64,000 bases of DNA from Pseudalkalibacillus berkeleyi (lineage in GTDB: Bacteria; Bacillota; Bacilli; Bacillales; Fictibacillaceae): the NCBI RefSeq assembly GCF_021608225.1, contig NZ_JAKIJS010000001.1:2170001-2234000 (forward strand), written 5' to 3'. Of this stretch, positions 25,743 through 34,743 are shown piece after piece. The notes under the pieces are model-generated. The model saw only the letters and a program-made list of their open reading frames with translations, searched no databases and was not told the DNA's origin. Position numbers and translations under genes: made by a program. Positions within the stretch are counted from its first letter, which is position 1; each line of letters opens with the position of its first letter.

Positions 25743-26810
25743 TCAAGATGTTTTCACTTTCCGGTAAACGAAGCTGTTCCAATAAAAGTAGTAAGCAGGC
25801 AAACCACCGGCTCGCATCAGCTTCTTAAAGACACTCTGTACTTCCGGCTGGTTTTTCACTTTTGTATCGGTAGAGTATATGCCAAGTAATCCACGTGTAA
25901 TCAATGAGTGAAATCTAGAGTGTGGAAGGGCTCTTGCTGCTTCATCAGCCTTGTTAAAGAAATGCATTAATCTATCCATCATCTGTTCCTTGTTCTCATA
26001 ATAGAAACAAAAATTCAGATCTCCGCCTTCCTGATCCTCTTCCTGATCAATTAAATAGTCCATCATAATGTGTAACCCTTGAATCCACGGGAAATATCCT
26101 TCTTTAATTTTATCGACAAGGTCCGGACTCAAGTCTTTGTTCGTCGCATAAGAAACTAGACAGAAAATCCCGATTGTCGACCCTGCGCATGCCGAAAATT
26201 CATACCAACTCATAGCTGGTAGGTCTCGTTCATTTTCGGTAAACCATTGTTGTAAACGAGGAACCCGCTCTTCATGAATGACATGCTTATGTATTTGCAG
26301 GTTACTATAATGCCGCTCTAGCTCAATTAGGGATTTTGCGATTTGTTCAAAACTCGGTAATTTTGCTAAAATCGTCTGGCACGTACTGACGAGGTCGTGT
26401 AAGTAGCCACCGTCATTTTGGTCTTCACGTAGCGCATAATAATTTTCTAGTTCAGTACCTGGCGATAAGGCATGTTCCATTGATTGATGTAATAGCGCAA
26501 AATCCTCAGGATCCAGTGATGTACTTCGGTCACAGAGGTTATCCAAATAATCGCTAATCGTTTGGTAGGCGATGATAAACCGGATGACTTCACTTCGCCA
26601 CTTATCATCAGCACTCAATAAAGCATAAATCCCTCCACCCTCACAATGAAAGGTTTTTGTATCTATGCTCTCTAGCGCTTGTGTCCTAAGTTCGCTATTC
26701 GGAATTTGTTCCGCCCGTTGTTTCCATACCGCTAGTTCTTTATGAACCGAGGGGAGGACTTGTCTATATATTTTGTTCATTAATGACCATGGTTGTGACG
26801 GTACATTCAT
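25743..26810 (-). CDS. ytpB: Tetraprenyl-beta-curcumene synthase YtpB (DUF2600)
   Basis: 355 residues of the large-terpene synthase (DUF2600) family. The motif YLDNLCDRS near residue 88 is the Asp-rich site reported for YtpB; MMDYLIDQEED near residue 250 is a second acidic patch. YtpB cyclises tetraprenyl diphosphate to tetraprenyl-beta-curcumene, the first step to sesquarterpenes found in Bacillus spores. It follows ytpA by 4 bp, as in B. subtilis. It is also known as a bifunctional sesterterpene/triterpene cyclase in related species. Confidence 0.9.
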   Translation of the reverse strand: MNVPSQPWSLMNKIYRQVLPSVHKELAVWKQRAEQIPNSELRTQALESIDTKTFHCEGGGIYALLSADDKWRSEVIRFIIAYQTISDYLDNLCDRSTSLDPEDFALLHQSMEHALSPGTELENYYALREDQNDGGYLHDLVSTCQTILAKLPSFEQIAKSLIELERHYSNLQIHKHVIHEERVPRLQQWFTENERDLPAMSWYEFSACAGSTIGIFCLVSYATNKDLSPDLVDKIKEGYFPWIQGLHIMMDYLIDQEEDQEGGDLNFCFYYENKEQMMDRLMHFFNKADEAARALPHSRFHSLITRGLLGIYSTDTKVKNQPEVQSVFKKLMRAGGLPAYYFYWNSFVYRKVKTS

Positions 26811-26814
26811 GCCA

Positions 26815-27618
26815 TCACTCCTTATGACTTTTTTCTCTTACAATTAAATTTAATTCAACATACTGGTGTATATATTGGAAGACGAGACCACGTTCTGGAT
26901 CATTCAATACTTCATGGTAAAGTGCAGGCCATTCTTTATAGGCTTTTTCCGCCATATTCAACTGGTTGAACCATTCCCTTACCTTTTCTTTATCGACAAT
27001 CAAGTCATCTCCGCCTTGAACAACTAATAAAGGCAGATCCGGAAACCGATGAACAGAGGCAAATGCAGCTTTCATCGCATCCATTAGCTCCCTGTACCAA
27101 CGGATGGATACTTTTTTGACAAGTAGGAAATCCTCAGAGTCTCGTTTCAAAACCTCTTCTGATCGCGTCCCTCTTGGGCGACCCTTACTCGATCTTAATC
27201 GTAAACTCGGATACACTTTATTTAAAACTTTCGATACAGCATCTATCGCTTTTGGAGGTTTCTCGACGATTCCAAGAGCAGGAGATGACAAAAGCACAGC
27301 GGCTAATGGGAGATTCTTCTCTGTAACCGTTCGAATTACAGCAAGCCCGCCCATACTATGCCCAAATAAATATATGGGTAGATCAAAATGCTTCGCTTCA
27401 TCTACCCATGATTCTATCGTTTCGATGTATTCATCAAAGGAATGGATATGACCGCGGTTTCTACGCGTTAATCCTTGCCCAGGTAGGTCGCCCATAACTA
27501 CATGATAGCCCTTTGACACCCATTTTGAACAGAGCCATTCATATCTGCCATGATGCTCACCTGCGCCATGCACCATTACGATGACTGCCTTTGCTTCAGG
27601 TGCTTCCCATATCCACAT
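26815..27618 (-). CDS. ytpA: Lysophospholipase-like alpha/beta hydrolase YtpA
   Basis: 267 residues. HGAGEHHGRYEWL near residue 18 is the oxyanion region of monoacylglycerol-lipase-type hydrolases, and LFGHSMGGLAV near residue 84 holds the nucleophile Ser. Catalytic Asp is probably in GGDDLIVDKE and His in LYHEVLNDPE. In B. subtilis YtpA makes the lysophospholipid antibiotic bacilysocin. It is the first gene of the ytpA-ytpB pair. Confidence 0.9.
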   Translation of the reverse strand: MWIWEAPEAKAVIVMVHGAGEHHGRYEWLCSKWVSKGYHVVMGDLPGQGLTRRNRGHIHSFDEYIETIESWVDEAKHFDLPIYLFGHSMGGLAVIRTVTEKNLPLAAVLLSSPALGIVEKPPKAIDAVSKVLNKVYPSLRLRSSKGRPRGTRSEEVLKRDSEDFLLVKKVSIRWYRELMDAMKAAFASVHRFPDLPLLVVQGGDDLIVDKEKVREWFNQLNMAEKAYKEWPALYHEVLNDPERGLVFQYIHQYVELNLIVREKSHKE

Positions 27619-27710
27619 GATGCTCCCCCTTTTCTTCTCGCCAATAATTTGCTAAACTGCTTATGATTTATACAACTATATGTATTCCCATAGGAAAGAG
27701 GATGATACTT

Positions 27711-28223
27711 TTGATTTATCCTTATCAAGGTTCAGAACCTAAGATTGATTCAAGTGTTTACATTGCTGATGGTGTAATAATCTCAGGCGATGTGACGATT
27801 CAAGAGAAATCTTCCATCTGGTTTAATACGGTCATCCGTGGAGATGTAGCCCCTACTTATATTGGTAAGCGGGTAAACATTCAAGACCTCTCCATGCTGC
27901 ACCAGAGCCCTAATACACCTCTTGTCATTGAAGACGATGTTACAGTCGGTCACCAAGTTACCTTACATAGCTGTACCATACGGAAAAATGCACTTATTGG
28001 AATGGGCTCACTCATATTAGACGGTGCTGAAATTGGTGAAGGTGCATTTATCGGAGCAGGTAGTCTCGTTCCACCTGGCAAAAAAATTCCCCCGAACACC
28101 TTAGCGTTTGGACGTCCCGCAAAGGTCGTTAGAAACATCAATGAAAATGATCTACAAGAGATGGAACGCGTCCGAACTGAATATGTTGAGCGCGGTCAAT
28201 ATTACAAAACGCTTAAGCGTTAA
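27711..28223 (+). CDS. ytoA: Gamma-carbonic-anhydrase-like hexapeptide protein YtoA
   Basis: 170 residues of left-handed beta-helix. Hexapeptide repeats run from residue 15 to 130; NTVIRGDVAPTYIGKRVNIQ, LHQSPNTPLVI and GHQVTLH provide the metal-binding histidines and the RGD-containing turn of the gamma-CA group. Whether it hydrates CO2 is unknown. TTG at 27711 is chosen because the B. subtilis protein starts MIYPY and AGAGG lies 9 bases upstream. The 3' end overlaps the convergent VOC gene by 11 bp. Confidence 0.88.
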   Translation: MIYPYQGSEPKIDSSVYIADGVIISGDVTIQEKSSIWFNTVIRGDVAPTYIGKRVNIQDLSMLHQSPNTPLVIEDDVTVGHQVTLHSCTIRKNALIGMGSLILDGAEIGEGAFIGAGSLVPPGKKIPPNTLAFGRPAKVVRNINENDLQEMERVRTEYVERGQYYKTLKR

Positions 28224-28581
28224 ATTCAATAATATTTCCATCAGGATCTTGTACGAACACTTGATGCCAGCCGGTTTTACTGGCTGGTTTATCTAAATAG
28301 GTGCACCCAGCTTTTTCGAGGCGATCGATTAATTCCTGAACGGAATCCACTCGAATCGCAAAATGAGCACTTCTACTATTTAAAGTAGGCATTGCATCTT
28401 CATTGAGAGATGAATTTACAATTAAGTGTAGCTGAGTACCCCCAAGGTTGTACCAAATACCCTCAAAGTCAAAGTCAGGTCTTTCTTCACTAACTTCAAA
28501 CCTCAACACCTTTTCATAAAAAGACCTAGCCCGCTTCAGCTTCTTCACTTCTAATGAAACATGATGGATCTGTTTATACAT
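28213..28581 (-). CDS. VOC family (glyoxalase-like) protein
   Basis: 122 residues forming one glyoxalase/bleomycin-resistance module. Both half-repeats are visible: IHHVSLEVKKLKRARSFYEK with a metal-type His at the start, and AHFAIRVDSVQELIDRL near residue 73, ending FVQDPDGNIIEFNA with a Glu ligand. It may be a metal enzyme; the substrate cannot be inferred. Its 3' end overlaps that of ytoA. Confidence 0.85.
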   Translation of the reverse strand: MYKQIHHVSLEVKKLKRARSFYEKVLRFEVSEERPDFDFEGIWYNLGGTQLHLIVNSSLNEDAMPTLNSRSAHFAIRVDSVQELIDRLEKAGCTYLDKPASKTGWHQVFVQDPDGNIIEFNA

Positions 28582-28885
28582 GACTCATCCCTCCTTATCT
28601 ACTATTCTTTTATACCCACTTTCACCATTTTATCATCCTATCATTTTTTATGATAATAATTAAGGATAGAGAGAGCCCGTCTGTATATGAGGGATGGACT
28701 GATTTTTCCACTTATCGTGCAAAACTCGGAATTTATCGTGCAAAACTCCAATTTTATCGTGCAAAACTCCAATTTTATCGATCAAAACTCCAACTTTATC
28801 GATCAAAACTCTATTTTTATCGAACATCCCATCATTTTCTCGCTCTACACAAAAAAACAGCTGACTATACGAGCCAGCCTGTTAT
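28582..28885. other. Gap between VOC gene and fatty acid hydroxylase gene
   Basis: It contains the VOC ribosome site and promoter region (28582-28640) and the 21-bp repeat array. A long frame across the array on the plus strand is explained by the 21-bp period and lacks a ribosome site, so no gene is called. Confidence 0.6.
28712..28825. repeat. 21-bp tandem repeat, about six units
   Basis: TTATCGTGCAAAACTC or TTATCGATCAAAACTC begins at 28712, 28733, 28754, 28775 and 28796, with a last partial TTATCGAAC at 28817, all 21 bp apart. The first three units have GTG, the next two GAT, so the array has two sub-blocks. Confidence 0.92.
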
Positions 28886-29506
28886 TTACATATCAAATGT
28901 TCGTTTCTCTAAATCTCTTGCCGTCTTACTCGTCTCGACGGTCTTTTCCTCCTTCATCGTTCCGAATAGGTAATCGCCAACTGGATTTGAGACGCCATAC
29001 CAATAATTTTCATTTTTATAATGGTGGAGGATGTGAATCTTTTTCATCCAAACTCCGAATTTCGTTCTCGGTTTAATCGGTCTATGCGCAACGTAATGCT
29101 TCCATTCGTAAAAGAAAAGCATCACTTTCAAACCGCACATGAAAGCTAATGTGTAAAATAAATTTCCTGAAATGATATAAAAAAGTGCTGACCAAACGAT
29201 CATGTTCGGGATACTGTACCACAAAGGAAGAAAGAGTAGATGTAAGTCATCTGGATCTGAATGATGATCATAATGTAGTCGTTTCAACATCTTGAGAAGG
29301 AATGGATTCTGAGGTGTTTTTAAATGGAAGAGAAATCGATGTGTCATATATTCACTTAAAGAAAACGCGATTAATCCAATTGCGAAAGATATGGCGATCC
29401 ATCCTCCTTTACCAAATAGGATAATTACAGTCATGTTAGCAGCAATTAGACACGACAAAATGAAAATATCAGGAAAGAGGAAGAAATCTCGATACACTTT
29501 GCTCAT
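28886..29506 (-). CDS. Fatty acid hydroxylase/sterol desaturase superfamily membrane protein
   Basis: 206 residues with four hydrophobic helices. The di-iron histidine clusters are complete: HRFLFH near residue 52, HYDHH near residue 74, HYVAHRP near residue 138, and HILHHYKNE near residue 155. These enzymes hydroxylate or desaturate lipid chains using O2 at the membrane. The substrate is unknown. It follows a GntR/FadR-like regulator by 16 bp on the same strand, so it is likely the regulator's target. Confidence 0.88.
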   Translation of the reverse strand: MSKVYRDFFLFPDIFILSCLIAANMTVIILFGKGGWIAISFAIGLIAFSLSEYMTHRFLFHLKTPQNPFLLKMLKRLHYDHHSDPDDLHLLFLPLWYSIPNMIVWSALFYIISGNLFYTLAFMCGLKVMLFFYEWKHYVAHRPIKPRTKFGVWMKKIHILHHYKNENYWYGVSNPVGDYLFGTMKEEKTVETSKTARDLEKRTFDM

Positions 29507-29522
29507 GTGAACCTCCTATTTT

Positions 29523-30194
29523 TTAATGATTCCTTTGTTTCCACATCTCGATACTTTGATCCATCATCCGTTCAGCGAGTTGCTTAGCTTGATCTGGATT
29601 GTTTGCAACTGCTGCTCCAATTAAGTCTCGGTAATAGCTCATGGAAACTTCTCGGTACGGTTGCTCTTCAAAATATAATGTTGCCATTTTAATATATAAC
29701 CTTTGGAAGCTGTTTAGGATCAATAAGTATATCGGATTGGAGGAGGCTGCGGCTAATCCTCGTTGGAGCTTCCAATCAAATTCAGCAAAAGCTGACGCTT
29801 CATCTGCTAACTGATCCATTTCCGTCAACAGAGAAACCACTTGCATCGAATTTGTTTCTACTGCCCCGTGCACATATGCTGGTAGTAATGCCCTTCTCAA
29901 TTCTAAAAGATGAACAATAAAAGCATCTGGCATATCTGCCTCTTGCTCTAAATAATGGACAAGTGTCATTAAATTTCCTTGTCTCCAGTAATCATTGACG
30001 ACCGCCCTTTGTCCTTTACGAATCGTTATCCAACCATCGCGTTCTAGTCGTTGTAGTACTTCTCGGATCACAGGTCTTCCAACTTCAAAATGAGCAGCTA
30101 ATTCTCGTTCTGAAGGTACTAATGTATTGCAGGCATATCCTCCGTTCATCACTCTTTCGATGATAATTTTTTCAATTCGGTCAGTTGTTCTCAT
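29523..30194 (-). CDS. GntR family transcriptional regulator, FadR type
   Basis: 223 residues. The N-terminal winged HTH shows CNTLVPSERELAAHFEVGRP and REVLQRLERDGWITIRKG. The C-terminal all-helical ligand domain begins DYWRQGNLMTLVHYLE near residue 69, as in FadR_C rather than common FCD proteins. It probably senses an acyl-CoA or organic acid. Two TGGTAATACCA palindromes lie just upstream, suggesting autoregulation and control of the downstream hydroxylase gene. Confidence 0.88.
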   Translation of the reverse strand: MRTTDRIEKIIIERVMNGGYACNTLVPSERELAAHFEVGRPVIREVLQRLERDGWITIRKGQRAVVNDYWRQGNLMTLVHYLEQEADMPDAFIVHLLELRRALLPAYVHGAVETNSMQVVSLLTEMDQLADEASAFAEFDWKLQRGLAAASSNPIYLLILNSFQRLYIKMATLYFEEQPYREVSMSYYRDLIGAAVANNPDQAKQLAERMMDQSIEMWKQRNH

Positions 30195-30211
30195 TGTTCA
30201 CACCTACTTTA

Positions 30212-30243
30212 TGGTAATACCACTTTTTATTCTGGTAATACCA
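30212..30243. promoter_or_regulatory. Twin GntR/FadR-type operators
   Basis: TGGTAATACCA occurs at 30212-30222 and 30233-30243, each a TGGT-N3-ACCA palindrome, the known core of FadR-type GntR sites. The centres are 21 bp apart, about two helical turns. They are 18-50 bp before the regulator's start. Confidence 0.8.
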
Positions 30244-30313
30244 GTCTATTCTATCTAACGTCACAAATGCAACAATTTTCTGATAATTAAATACTCAAAC
30301 TTTTTCCAACAAC

Positions 30314-30350
30314 AAAAAACCCTAAACGACCACAATCGTTTAGGGTTCAT
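30314..30350 (-). terminator. metK terminator
   Basis: AACCCTAAACGA and TCGTTTAGGGTT pair around a 6-base loop; on the minus strand a T-run follows, 20 bp past the metK stop. Confidence 0.88.
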
Positions 30351-30366
30351 TTCACACATCATGTTA

Positions 30367-31560
30367 CTATGCGTTGTTTTTCAAAATTTCTGCTTTATCT
30401 GTTCGCTCCCATGGGAGTTCAATGTCCGTACGTCCGAAGTGACCGTATGCTGCAGTTTGCTTATAAATTGGACGGCGAAGATCAAGCATATTAATAATAC
30501 CAGCTGGACGAAGATCGAAATTCGCACGAACCAGCTCAACAAGCTTTTCTTCAGAAACTGTTCCCGTCTCAAATGTATCAATTGAGATCGATACAGGTTG
30601 CGCTACACCTATTGCATAAGCGAGTTGAACTTCACATTTGTCAGCAAGTCCAGCAGCAACAATGTTCTTCGCAACGTAACGTGCAGCATATGCAGCAGAG
30701 CGGTCTACTTTTGTAGGATCCTTACCAGAAAACGCTCCCCCACCATGACGTGCATATCCACCGTAAGTATCTACGATAATCTTACGTCCTGTTAAACCAG
30801 CGTCACCTTGTGGTCCACCGATTACAAAGCGACCAGTTGGGTTAATGAAATATTTTGTATCTTCATCAATCAATTCAGTAGGTACAACTGGATTGATGAC
30901 ATGCTCCTTCAAGTCACGCTTGATCTGCTCAAGTGTAACCTCTGGATGATGTTGTGTTGAGATGACAACCGTATCAACTCGAACAGGTTGATTGTTTTCG
31001 TCATATTCTACGGTTACTTGCGTTTTTCCATCTGGACGGAGGTAAGGGACGACTTCATTCTTTCTTACATCTGCCAAACGGCGGCTTAACTTATGAGAAA
31101 GTGAAATAGGCAATGGCATCAGTTCTGATGTTTCATTACAAGCGTAACCAAACATTAAACCTTGATCTCCTGCCCCAATTGCATCAATTTCCTCATCAGA
31201 CATCGTGCCTTCTCTAGCTTCAAGAGCTTTGTCGACACCTTGAGCAATGTCTGCCGACTGCTCATCAATAGATGTAAGAACTGCACATGTCTCATAATCA
31301 AATCCATATTTTGCTCGTGTATAGCCAATACCTTTAACTGTTTCACGAACAATTTTAGGAATGTCTACATAAGTAGAAGTAGTAATTTCACCTGCAACAA
31401 GTACAAGACCAGTATTAACAGATGTTTCACACGCAACCCGAGCGTTCGGATCACTTGATAGAATTTCGTCTAGAATTGCATCTGAGATTTGATCACAAAT
31501 TTTGTCTGGATGACCTTCTGTGACCGATTCAGAAGTAAAAAGACGTCTGCTAGTTGACAT
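30367..31560 (-). CDS. metK: S-adenosylmethionine synthetase
   Basis: 397 residues. It begins [19 protein letters not shown], the conserved N-terminus; [12 protein letters not shown] near residue 120 and [16 protein letters not shown] near residue 262 are the ATP/metal motifs. It makes SAM from methionine and ATP. The ATG at 31560 has AGGAGG 7 bases upstream; an upstream in-frame extension to 31638 is rejected. Transcription is governed by the SAM-I riboswitch ahead of it, a feedback loop. Confidence 0.97.
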   Translation of the reverse strand: MSTSRRLFTSESVTEGHPDKICDQISDAILDEILSSDPNARVACETSVNTGLVLVAGEITTSTYVDIPKIVRETVKGIGYTRAKYGFDYETCAVLTSIDEQSADIAQGVDKALEAREGTMSDEEIDAIGAGDQGLMFGYACNETSELMPLPISLSHKLSRRLADVRKNEVVPYLRPDGKTQVTVEYDENNQPVRVDTVVISTQHHPEVTLEQIKRDLKEHVINPVVPTELIDEDTKYFINPTGRFVIGGPQGDAGLTGRKIIVDTYGGYARHGGGAFSGKDPTKVDRSAAYAARYVAKNIVAAGLADKCEVQLAYAIGVAQPVSISIDTFETGTVSEEKLVELVRANFDLRPAGIINMLDLRRPIYKQTAAYGHFGRTDIELPWERTDKAEILKNNA

Positions 31561-31716
31561 TACGGAACCTCCTCGGCGATAACCAATATCGCTGATAATT
31601 GATACGGTACTCATTCCGTACGAAAAAAGTGCCATCAATCAGATGAAAACTTAAAGCAAAATACTTTTTCATTTTCACCTCTGCACTTGTACCTAAGAAA
31701 GGATTCATATTATAGA

Positions 31717-31750
31717 CGAAAAAAAACCTTTCCCTTGTAGAGGAAAGGTG
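31717..31750 (-). terminator. Expression-platform terminator of metK riboswitch
   Basis: On the minus strand AACCACCTTTCC and GGGAAAGGTT pair, followed by eight T residues. Confidence 0.85.
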
Positions 31751-31754
31751 GTTC

Positions 31755-31866
31755 GTTGTAAACCTTTCACCCTCTTATTTTTCAGGTTAGCACCTTCTCA
31801 CCTATGGTGTCGGTTGCTGGGTTTCATTGGGCCTGTCCCTCCACCTACTCGGAATAAGAGTAGCCG
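31755..31866 (-). ncRNA. SAM-I riboswitch upstream of metK
   Basis: Minus-strand sequence has AGGTGGAGGGACAGGCCC, GAAACCCAGCAACC, GGTGCTAACCTG and AAGAGGGTGAAAGG in aptamer order, with the S-box core GGCCC/ATGAAACCC intact. Promoter TTGACA (31905-31900), 17-bp GC-rich spacer, TATTAT (31882-31877) starts the transcript just before it. Confidence 0.96.
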
Positions 31867-31876
31867 TTCTCGCAAT

Positions 31877-31905
31877 ATAATATCGCAGTACGCGGGGGTT
31901 GTCAA
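31877..31905 (-). promoter_or_regulatory. SigA promoter of metK
   Basis: TTGACA, exact 17-bp spacer, TATTAT; upstream of the S-box leader. Confidence 0.85.
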
Positions 31906-32112
31906 CGAAAGTACACTTATTAAATAGCTCTGTTAATGAATAAAGTTGTTTTTTTGTTTGGAAATTAAAGTTAAGCTTACATGTACTATGTGCAATAAAT
32001 TGAAATGTAAACTACGAAATGAAGTTAAGGTCAACAACTGCGCCTATTTAATCGTAAACTAAGGTTTGATTCGTCACAAAAACGGAAATATAGTATACAT
32101 TATTAAAATAAA

Positions 32113-32148
32113 TATGTTATACTAATTCAGACGAATAGGATGTATAAT
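32113..32148 (+). promoter_or_regulatory. pckA promoter with CcpN-like operator
   Basis: TATAAT at 32143-32148 is the probable -10. TATGTTATACT at 32113-32123 fits the CcpN consensus TRTGHYATAYW as I remember it, and overlaps the -35 position. CcpN represses pckA under glycolytic conditions in B. subtilis. Only one clear site was found. Confidence 0.6.
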
Positions 32149-32185
32149 GATTTAAACAATATTATGTTGTAAAGGATGGGTTTAC

Positions 32186-33769
32186 ATGAATACGGCACAA
32201 TTTACTTCACTTACCGATGAACTTATAAGTAAATCTACAACTCAAAAGAATTTAGCAACTCCGACTTTAGTTGAAAAAGCAATCTCACGTGGCGAAGGTG
32301 TCCTTTCATCAACAGGTGCATTACAAGTTGAAACAGGAAAATACACAGGTCGTTCACCTAAAGATAAATATATCGTAATGGAACCTTCTGTGAAAGACAA
32401 GATTGACTGGGGATCGGTCAACCAGCCAATTGAAGAAGAGAAATTCAATAACTTATATAGAAAAGTACTTAAATACTTAGATGAAAAAGAAGAAACTTTC
32501 GTATTTGAAGGTTTCGCTGGTGCGGACAAAGCTTATCAATTACCACTTCAAGTCATTAATGAATATGCTTGGCACAATCTTTTTGCTCGTCAGCTTTTCA
32601 TCCGCCCAAATGAAAGCGATTTAAATGGCTTTACACCGCAATTTCAAGTTATTTCTGCACCAGGATTTCTTGCAGATCCTGAAGTAGATGGAACGAATTC
32701 TGAAACGTTTATTATTATCTCATTTGAAAAACGGATCGTACTCATCGGTGGTACTGAATATGCTGGAGAAATTAAGAAATCCATCTTTTCTGTCATGAAC
32801 TACATCCTGCCAGAACAAGATATCCTTTCTATGCACTGTTCAGCAAATGTAGGGCAAGAAGGCGATGTTGCTTTGTTTTTCGGACTAAGTGGTACTGGGA
32901 AGACGACACTATCCGCTGACCCTAATCGCCGACTTATTGGTGATGATGAACACGGTTGGGCAAATAACGGTGTCTTTAATATTGAAGGTGGATGCTACGC
33001 AAAATGTATCAACCTTTCTGCAGAAAAAGAACCACAAATCTGGAATGCTATTAAATTCGGAACTGTTCTTGAGAACGTCGTATCCGATAAAGAAACGCGC
33101 GAAGTTGATTATGACAACACGACATTGACTGAAAATACGCGTGCGGCATATCCGATTGATGCCATTCCGAATGTCATCACGCCAAGTGTTGCAGGAAACC
33201 CGAACACGATCATCTTCTTGACTGCTGATGCATTCGGCGTATTGCCTCCAATCAGTAAGCTAACTAAAGAACAAGCCATGTATCACTTCCTATCTGGCTA
33301 CACAAGTAAACTTGCTGGAACAGAGCGTGGCGTAACATCACCACAAGCGACGTTCTCTACTTGCTTCGGTTCTCCATTTTTACCTTTGCATGCTGAACGT
33401 TACGCTAAAATGCTTGGTGAGAAAATAGAACAACACGATGTGGACGTTTATCTCGTAAACACTGGCTGGTCTGGTGGAGAGTATGGCGTAGGTAAGCGAA
33501 TGAACCTTCCATATACACGTGCAATGGTTCAAGCTGCACTTGAAGGAGAATTACGCTCAACTGAGACAGTAAAGGATCCGATCTTCGGACTAAACATACC
33601 AACTCAGTGCCCAGGCGTACCTGGTGAAGTTTTACAACCTAAGAAAACTTGGGCAGACCAAGAGGCTTACGATGCAAAAGCGAAGGAACTTGCATTGAAG
33701 TTCAAAGAAAACTTCAACAAATTCGAAAATGTAAGCAGTGACATTAAAAACGCAGGACCAACTGTATAA
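32186..33769 (+). CDS. pckA: Phosphoenolpyruvate carboxykinase (ATP)
   Basis: 527 residues. The P-loop is [16 protein letters not shown] near residue 232, followed by [10 protein letters not shown] (kinase-2-like, metal-binding Asp pair) and [17 protein letters not shown] near residue 53 binds substrate. It converts oxaloacetate plus ATP to PEP and CO2, the first step of gluconeogenesis. It is divergent from metK, as in B. subtilis, with its own CcpN-like control region and terminator. Confidence 0.97.
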   Translation: MNTAQFTSLTDELISKSTTQKNLATPTLVEKAISRGEGVLSSTGALQVETGKYTGRSPKDKYIVMEPSVKDKIDWGSVNQPIEEEKFNNLYRKVLKYLDEKEETFVFEGFAGADKAYQLPLQVINEYAWHNLFARQLFIRPNESDLNGFTPQFQVISAPGFLADPEVDGTNSETFIIISFEKRIVLIGGTEYAGEIKKSIFSVMNYILPEQDILSMHCSANVGQEGDVALFFGLSGTGKTTLSADPNRRLIGDDEHGWANNGVFNIEGGCYAKCINLSAEKEPQIWNAIKFGTVLENVVSDKETREVDYDNTTLTENTRAAYPIDAIPNVITPSVAGNPNTIIFLTADAFGVLPPISKLTKEQAMYHFLSGYTSKLAGTERGVTSPQATFSTCFGSPFLPLHAERYAKMLGEKIEQHDVDVYLVNTGWSGGEYGVGKRMNLPYTRAMVQAALEGELRSTETVKDPIFGLNIPTQCPGVPGEVLQPKKTWADQEAYDAKAKELALKFKENFNKFENVSSDIKNAGPTV

Positions 33770-33776
33770 CATAAGC

Positions 33777-33812
33777 AAAAAGGGGTGACCATAATGGTCG
33801 CTCCTTTTTTAA
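33777..33812 (+). terminator. pckA terminator
   Basis: AAAGGGGTGACC and GGTCGCTCCTTT pair across ATAAT, followed by a T run. Confidence 0.88.
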
Positions 33813-33862
33813 TTGTATTCCGTACATGAGGGGGCATGTGATTTGTCTAGCTCCTTCGACCT

Positions 33863-34654
33863 CTACTCCTTCTGATTTTTCATCCAATCGCAAAGATCGT
33901 GAGTGACTTGTCGCTTTTTCTCTGGATTGAAGTGATGATCGTCTTGTATGTACCACGTTTCGTATGATCGATCGTTCGACTTCAACTCCTCTTCAAGCAA
34001 ATACGCATGCTTAATCGATACATTTTCATCGTAAACACCATGAATAATTAAGACTGGCGCCTTAAATTTCGACACTTCTGTTAGTGGTGTACGCCATTCA
34101 TACCGTTCAGGATATTTATAGACAGATCCTCCAACGACACGCTTCATCATCTTACGTAAGCTATGTCGTTCTTCATACGTAAGCTTCATATCGGTTACCC
34201 CTCCCCATACGACAACAGATTGAATCATATGAGGAAATTGAGCTGCCGTAAACAAAGCCATCGGTCCTCCTCTTGAAAAGCCAAAGACATGTAGATCTCC
34301 CGAGTCCGTACAAGACAAACTCTCTAGTACTTGGAGGGCTGAAAAGGCATCATTACGATCTTCACCACAGAAGTCCTCAAACCCCTCTCCGCCTTCATTT
34401 CCTCGATAGTGCGGAGCAAAGACGACAAAACCTCTTGAAGCAAACTGGATCACTCTAGAAATTCTTACCTTCCCTACTTGTTTAATACCACCTCTCAAAT
34501 ACAACAGTCCTGGTAACTCATCTTCATGATCGGGAACTGCTAACAGTCCTTTTACGAGAAGACCATCACTTCGATAGGAAACCACAAACAGTTTTATGTG
34601 AGGATGTGGAGATGGAAAGCGTTGCATATGTTCAATTTGGTTGGATTCATACAT
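33863..34654 (-). CDS. ytmA: Alpha/beta hydrolase YtmA (S9 prolyl-oligopeptidase-like)
   Basis: 263 residues. The nucleophile elbow HVFGFSRGGPMALF (G-x-S-x-G) is near residue 139, Asp is in HGVYDENVS, and His in DDHHFNPEKK, giving a complete Ser-Asp-His triad. An N-terminal oxyanion region is LLYLRGGIKQVG. It lacks the beta-propeller of true S9 peptidases. The likely role is ester or peptide hydrolysis of unknown substrate. The ATG at 34654 has GAGAGG upstream. Position next to pckA and ytlA matches B. subtilis. Confidence 0.85.
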   Translation of the reverse strand: MYESNQIEHMQRFPSPHPHIKLFVVSYRSDGLLVKGLLAVPDHEDELPGLLYLRGGIKQVGKVRISRVIQFASRGFVVFAPHYRGNEGGEGFEDFCGEDRNDAFSALQVLESLSCTDSGDLHVFGFSRGGPMALFTAAQFPHMIQSVVVWGGVTDMKLTYEERHSLRKMMKRVVGGSVYKYPERYEWRTPLTEVSKFKAPVLIIHGVYDENVSIKHAYLLEEELKSNDRSYETWYIQDDHHFNPEKKRQVTHDLCDWMKNQKE

Positions 34655-34743
34655 AGTTACACCTCTCGTCAAAAATTAGGCGAACACACATTTTTGAGTC
34701 CGCTCATACACTATTTCGACTATAGTTTTGTGGAGGGAAATTT

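Noticed and set aside
28650-28973. Plus-strand reading frame with a seven-residue repeat (YRAKLQF-type)
   Set aside because: The frame stays open only because the DNA repeat is 21 bp long; two plus-strand frames are open across it at once, and no ribosome site precedes either.
31561-31638. Longer MetK N-terminus
   Set aside because: The conserved MetK start follows an AGGAGG at 31560; the extension shows no similarity.
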